NCBI RefSeq assembly: GCF_014203355.1
Contig: NZ_JACHIR010000001.1
Coordinates: forward strand, 7,256,038-7,320,037
Direction: 5' to 3'
From: Kutzneria kofuensis
Lineage (GTDB): Bacteria > Actinomycetota > Actinomycetes > Mycobacteriales > Pseudonocardiaceae
Length of the DNA stretch: 64,000 nucleotides
The notes beneath the pieces were generated by a model that ran no database searches, had not been told where the DNA came from, and saw nothing but the letters and a program-made list of their open reading frames with translations. Of the stretch, positions 60,300-64,000 are shown one piece after another; within the stretch, counting starts at the first letter, position 1; the number at the start of each line of letters is the position of its first letter. The position numbers were made by a program, and so were the translations under genes.

Positions 60300-61532
60300 A
60301 TGACCGAGATGCTCGAGACAGACCTGCCGTCGTTCCCGATGGCCCGCGAGTGCCCGATGCACCCGCCGGCCGAGTACCGGGAGATCCGCAAGCAGGAACC
60401 GGTCAGCCGGGTGCGCATGCCCGACGGCCAGATCGCCTGGCTGGTCACCGGCCACGAGCTGAGCCGCCAGCTGCTGGCCGACCCGCGGGTCAGCTCCGAC
60501 CGGCTGCACCCGAACTTCCCGCTGGCGCTCACCACCGAGCAGCGCAAGGCGTTCCAGGACAACAACCGGCTCAACTTCCGCCGGTCCATGATCGGCCTGG
60601 ACGCGCCGCAGCACGGCGTCCACCGCAAGATGCTGATCAGCGAGTTCTCCGTGCGCCGGATCGCGTCGATGCGCCCGCGCATCCAGGAGATCGTCGACCA
60701 GTCCATCGACGACCTGCTGGCCGCCGAGCAGCCGGCCGACCTGGTCGAGCACATCTCGCTGGCCGTGCCGTCGCTGGTGATCTGCGAGCTGCTCGGCGTG
60801 CCCTACGAGCAGCGGCACGGCTTCCACGAGTGGACCCGCAAGCTGATCAGCCGCACCACGTCCGGCGTCGAGCGCCGCGAGGCCGCCGAGGCGCTCAACG
60901 ACTTCCTCGACGACCTGGTCACCCGCAAGGAGCAGGGTGAGCCGACGGACGACGTGATCGGCCGGCTCATCGCGCGCAACCGCGAGACCCCGGTGATGAC
61001 ACACGAGGAGATCGTCGGCACCGCGATCCTGCTGCTGATCGCCGGCCACGAGACCACCGCCAACATGATCTCGCTCGGCACCGTGGCGCTGCTGGAGAAC
61101 CCGGAGCAGAAGGCGCAGATCGTGGCCGACTCGTCGCTGCTGCCCTCGGCCATCGAGGAGATGCTGCGCTACTTCACCATCGTGGAGAGCGCGACGGCCC
61201 GCGTGGCCACCGCCGACATCGAGCTCGGCGGCGTGACCATCCGCAAGGACGAGGGCGTCATCGTGTCCGGCCTGGCCGCGGACTGGGACGAGACCGTCTT
61301 CGAGCACCCGGACCAGCTGGACTTCACCCGCGGCGCGCGGCACCACGTGGCCTTCGGCTACGGCGTGCACCAGTGCCTCGGGCAGAACCTGGCCCGGCTG
61401 GAACTCGAGATCGTCTTCGAGACGTTGTTCCGGCGGGTGCCTACGCTGGCGTTGGCCGTGCCGGCGGCCGATCTGCCGTACAAGGACGACGCCGGCATCT
61501 ACGGTATCTACCGGGTTCCGGTGCACTTCTGA
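60300..61532 (+). CDS. Cytochrome P450 (CYP105-like)
   Basis: A 410-aa class I bacterial P450: oxygen-binding I-helix AGHETTANMISLG near residue 248, K-helix EEMLRY, and the haem loop FGYGVHQCLGQNLARLE with axial Cys359. ATG 60300 follows GGGGAG and was preferred to the upstream in-frame start 60276. It pairs with the 3Fe-4S ferredoxin 16 bp downstream, the usual redox partner of such P450s. It is not CYP125 or CYP142 by its motifs as far as can be seen and has no KstR box, so a secondary-metabolite or xenobiotic substrate is as likely as a steroid. Confidence 0.92.
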   Translation: MTEMLETDLPSFPMARECPMHPPAEYREIRKQEPVSRVRMPDGQIAWLVTGHELSRQLLADPRVSSDRLHPNFPLALTTEQRKAFQDNNRLNFRRSMIGLDAPQHGVHRKMLISEFSVRRIASMRPRIQEIVDQSIDDLLAAEQPADLVEHISLAVPSLVICELLGVPYEQRHGFHEWTRKLISRTTSGVERREAAEALNDFLDDLVTRKEQGEPTDDVIGRLIARNRETPVMTHEEIVGTAILLLIAGHETTANMISLGTVALLENPEQKAQIVADSSLLPSAIEEMLRYFTIVESATARVATADIELGGVTIRKDEGVIVSGLAADWDETVFEHPDQLDFTRGARHHVAFGYGVHQCLGQNLARLELEIVFETLFRRVPTLALAVPAADLPYKDDAGIYGIYRVPVHF

Positions 61533-61548
61533 GGGAAGAGGCAACACC

Positions 61549-61743
61549 ATGCACATCACCGCGGACAGGGAGCGGTGCGTCGGCGCCGGCCAGTGCGTGC
61601 TGGCCGCGCCCGCCGTGTTCGACCAGGACGACGACGGCCTGGTCGCGCCGCTGACGCTGGATCCGGGGTCGGGGGAGCAGGAGGCCGTCCGGCAGGCGGT
61701 CAACGTGTGCCCATCTGCGGCCATCTGGATCGACAAGGAGTGA
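61549..61743 (+). CDS. 3Fe-4S ferredoxin
   Basis: A 64-aa actinobacterial P450-type ferredoxin. Cysteines are Cys10, Cys16 (CVGAGQC) and Cys54 (VNVCPSAA); the fourth cysteine of a 4Fe-4S cluster is replaced by Ala/Gly, which fits a 3Fe-4S cluster. It transfers electrons to the P450 encoded immediately upstream. GGGAAGAGGC precedes the ATG. Confidence 0.92.
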   Translation: MHITADRERCVGAGQCVLAAPAVFDQDDDGLVAPLTLDPGSGEQEAVRQAVNVCPSAAIWIDKE

Positions 61744-61843
61744 CCGCTGCCATCGGCCGGCCGGGCTAAATCACCAGGACGTGTCCTGATTACACCCGGC
61801 TGGCCGATGGAGTGCCTGCTCTGCGGGGTCGATCTGTGCCTTC

Positions 61844-64000
61844 GTGTCCGACGACATCAGAGTCCGGGTGCTCGGCCCCGTCGAGATCGCCGGCCCGCAC
61901 GGGCCCGTCGCGCTGCGGGGCAGGGGGCACCGAACCCTGCTGGCGCGGCTCGCGCTGCGCCCCGGCCAGCCCGTCGCCTCGTCCGCGCTGATCGACGCCC
62001 TGTGGGACCACGCGCCGCCGACCGCGCCCAAGACGCTGCGCAGCCACGTCGCCCACATGCGCCGCGACCTGCGCGCCGCCGACGTGCTGAACATGATCGT
62101 GACCCGGGATCCCGGGTATCTGCTGCGCATCCCGCCGTTCTCGGTGGACGTCGTGCGCTTCGAGTCGCTGGCTCGCCGCGGGCGTCAGGCGCTGTCCGGC
62201 GGTGATCACCGAGCCGCCGCCGACCAGCTGCAGGCCGCGTTGGCGCTGTGGCGTGGGGACGCGCTGGGGGACTGCCGGCAGGGCCAGTGGGTACGGCAGG
62301 AGGCGGCGCGGCTGGGGGATGCCCGGTTGGACGCCCAGGAGGACCTGATCGGGGCCGAGCTGGCGCTGGGCCGGCACGGCGAGGTGCTGGGGGAGCTGTC
62401 CGGGCTGGTCGTGACCCATCCGTTCCGGGAACGGTTGTGGGAGCTGCTGATGCTGGCGCTGTACCGGTCCGGGCGGCAGGCGGAGGCGCTGGCGGCCTTC
62501 CGCCGGGCGCGGTCGACGCTGGTCGAGCAGTTGGGCGTGGAGCCGGGGACCCGGTTGCGGCAGCTGGAGACCGCCATTCTCGCCGAGGAGCCGGTGCAGG
62601 AACCTCCGGTGTCCTTGCAGGCCGTCGTCTCCGGCCTGCCGGCGGAGTTGACGAGCTTTGTCGGCCGTGAGGAGGAACTGGCCAAGCTCGGTGGGATGTT
62701 CGCCGGCGGGCGGCTGGTGACCTTGGTCGGGACCGGTGGTGTCGGGAAGAGCCGGCTGGCACTGCGGTGTGCGGGTCAGCTGGGGGCGTCCGTGCACGGC
62801 GGGGTGCGGTTGGTGGAGCTGGCCGGGCTGCGCGACCGGGCGCTCGTGCCGCATGCCGTGGCCGAGGCGCTCGGCGTGCGGGATCAGTCCGGCCGGCCCC
62901 TCGCGGACGTTCTGGTCGACGTGCTGCGGGACCAGGATGTGTTGGTGGTGCTGGACAACTGCGAGCACCTGCTGGACGCCTGCGCCGACTTCGTCTCGGC
63001 GTTGCTGCGGGGTTGCCCGCGCCTGTTGATGCTGGTGACGAGCCGTCAGCCGCTGGGCGTCGAGGGTGAGCAGGTGCTGATCGTGCCGCCGATGCCCGTG
63101 GAGCACGCGGCGATGCGGCTGTTCGCGGAGCGGGCCCGTGCCGTGGTCGCCGACTTTGCCGTGACGGCCGACAATGTGCGGGTCGTGGAGAGCCTGTGCC
63201 GGCTGCTGGACGGCATTCCGCTGGCCATCGAGCTGGCGACCCTGGTGTTGCGGACCCTGTCGCCGGAGCAGATTCTGTCCCGTTTGGACGATCGCTTCGC
63301 GCTGCTGAGCGGGGCCCGGCGGGGCGTGATGGCCCGGCACCAGACGATGCGGGCCGCCGTGGAGTGGAGCTTCGAGCTGTGCACGCCGGCGGAACGCCAG
63401 TTGTGGAGCCAGTTGTCCGTGTTCGCCGGCAGCTTCGACCTGGAGGCCGTCGAGCAGGTGTGCGACGGTGATTTCGCCCAGGTGGCCCGGCTGGTCGACA
63501 AGTCCGTGCTGTCGTCGCGGACCGTCCGAGGTGTCGTGCGATACCGGCTGCTGGAGACGCTGCGGCAGTTCGGCGCGGAGCGACTGCTGGCCGATGGCTG
63601 CACGGAGTCGTTGCGGCGTAAGCATCTCGTCTGGTGCCAGCGGCTGGCGTCGTGGGGCGAGCGGGAGTGGTTCGGCCCCAACCAGGCGCTGGTGTTCTCC
63701 CGCATCCATGCCGACCGCGCCAATTTCCGTGCCGCGCTGGAGTTCTGCCTCGAATCCGATCCGGCCGCCGGCCTCCGGCTGGCCGGCACCCTGTGGTTCT
63801 ACTGGATCGGCTGCGGGGTGTTCGCCGAGGGCCGTCGCTGGCTCGACGCCCTGCTGCGGCTTCCCTTTCGTGGCGTCGAGCGGCACAAGGCGTTATGGGT
63901 CAACGGATACGTTGCCACCTTGCAGGGCGACACCGAAGCCGCCGTTGGTCTGCTCGACGAGTGTCGGGCCCAGTCCGACGACTTCGTGGCGCTGGCCTAC
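61844..64000 (+). CDS. SARP/AfsR-type regulator with NB-ARC domain (truncated by window end)
   Basis: At least 719 codons with no stop before the window ends. Residues 1-90 are an OmpR-like winged helix (IRVRVLGPVEIAG, LIDALWDHAPPTAPKTLRSHVAHMR) and about 95-240 a bacterial transcriptional activation domain (ERLWELLMLALYRSGRQAEAL). An NB-ARC ATPase follows, with Walker A VGTGGVGKS near 296 and VLVVLDNCEHLLDA as Walker B, then TPR-like helices. Such large SARP/AfsR regulators activate secondary-metabolite clusters. GTG 61844 is the best start in this frame. It may control the adjacent P450 pair or genes beyond the window. Confidence 0.9.
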   Translation, partial: MSDDIRVRVLGPVEIAGPHGPVALRGRGHRTLLARLALRPGQPVASSALIDALWDHAPPTAPKTLRSHVAHMRRDLRAADVLNMIVTRDPGYLLRIPPFSVDVVRFESLARRGRQALSGGDHRAAADQLQAALALWRGDALGDCRQGQWVRQEAARLGDARLDAQEDLIGAELALGRHGEVLGELSGLVVTHPFRERLWELLMLALYRSGRQAEALAAFRRARSTLVEQLGVEPGTRLRQLETAILAEEPVQEPPVSLQAVVSGLPAELTSFVGREEELAKLGGMFAGGRLVTLVGTGGVGKSRLALRCAGQLGASVHGGVRLVELAGLRDRALVPHAVAEALGVRDQSGRPLADVLVDVLRDQDVLVVLDNCEHLLDACADFVSALLRGCPRLLMLVTSRQPLGVEGEQVLIVPPMPVEHAAMRLFAERARAVVADFAVTADNVRVVESLCRLLDGIPLAIELATLVLRTLSPEQILSRLDDRFALLSGARRGVMARHQTMRAAVEWSFELCTPAERQLWSQLSVFAGSFDLEAVEQVCDGDFAQVARLVDKSVLSSRTVRGVVRYRLLETLRQFGAERLLADGCTESLRRKHLVWCQRLASWGEREWFGPNQALVFSRIHADRANFRAALEFCLESDPAAGLRLAGTLWFYWIGCGVFAEGRRWLDALLRLPFRGVERHKALWVNGYVATLQGDTEAAVGLLDECRAQSDDFVALAY

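Noticed and set aside
61790-63886. 698-codon minus-strand open frame
   Set aside because: Antisense to the SARP regulator; Gln/His/Arg/Pro-rich composition typical of the complementary frame of G+C-rich genes, with no family motif.

Overview
The window is very G+C-rich (about 70% by eye), gene-dense and full of GTG starts and 1-16 nt gene overlaps. It carries an SsgA-like sporulation/division gene, a SARP-type regulator, LtrA, CGNR and STAS proteins, an F420-type luciferase-like oxidoreductase and a complete KstR-type steroid regulon. This points to a filamentous actinomycete, most likely of the Pseudonocardiales (Kutzneria/Amycolatopsis/Saccharothrix-like). The genus is inference only.

Left part, 1-33 kb, mixed housekeeping and accessory genes. 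In order: the N-terminus of a zinc alcohol dehydrogenase and a Crp/Fnr regulator; a degenerate NUDIX-like gene divergent from an unrecognised 318-aa gene; a five-gene minus-strand operon (SDR, glyoxalase-fold protein, QueA, SRPBCC/DUF1731 fusion, STAS); a DevS/NarL-like two-component pair; a methyltransferase, CGNR regulator, phosphoesterase and LysE exporter; an SsgA-like gene; a translationally coupled HemN-like radical SAM enzyme and GT4-GT2 fusion glycosyltransferase; LtrA. Then follow a MocA/DUF993/sugar-isomerase/LacI carbohydrate operon, 4-alpha-glucanotransferase, DoxX, a MarR-controlled heterodimeric ABC exporter, a Ski2-like helicase, and a MarR/amidohydrolase divergent pair. Two copies of a long palindromic repeat lie near 15.65 and 23.5 kb.

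Central and right part, 32.6-60.2 kb, a cholesterol/steroid catabolic cluster. It runs kstR <> fadE34, the igr-type operon fadE28-fadE29-chsH2-chsH1-ltp2 (C22 side-chain removal), then MaoC hydratase and kstD <> a second FAD dehydrogenase-hsaE-hsaG-hsaF (end products of ring A/B cleavage), and finally kshB-(82-aa CxxC protein)-kshA <> hsaA-hsaD-hsaC-hsaB (ring opening). Seven sequences matching the KstR operator TnnAACnnGTTnnA (five perfect, two near) sit in exactly the four promoter regions of this set, so one TetR repressor can control it all. Several of these promoters look leaderless.

The steroid cluster is interrupted twice. At 39.9-44.5 kb there is a ParB-like gene, a caspase-like gene that has lost its catalytic-cysteine segment and its frame, an MpaB-type oxygenase and a frameshifted sensor kinase. 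At 51.2-54.4 kb there is an NAD-binding oxidoreductase, a TetR/methyltransferase pair sharing palindromic operators, and an LLM oxidoreductase. A P450/3Fe-4S ferredoxin pair and a SARP regulator cut by the window end close the region. No tRNA, rRNA, CRISPR array or insertion sequence was seen.
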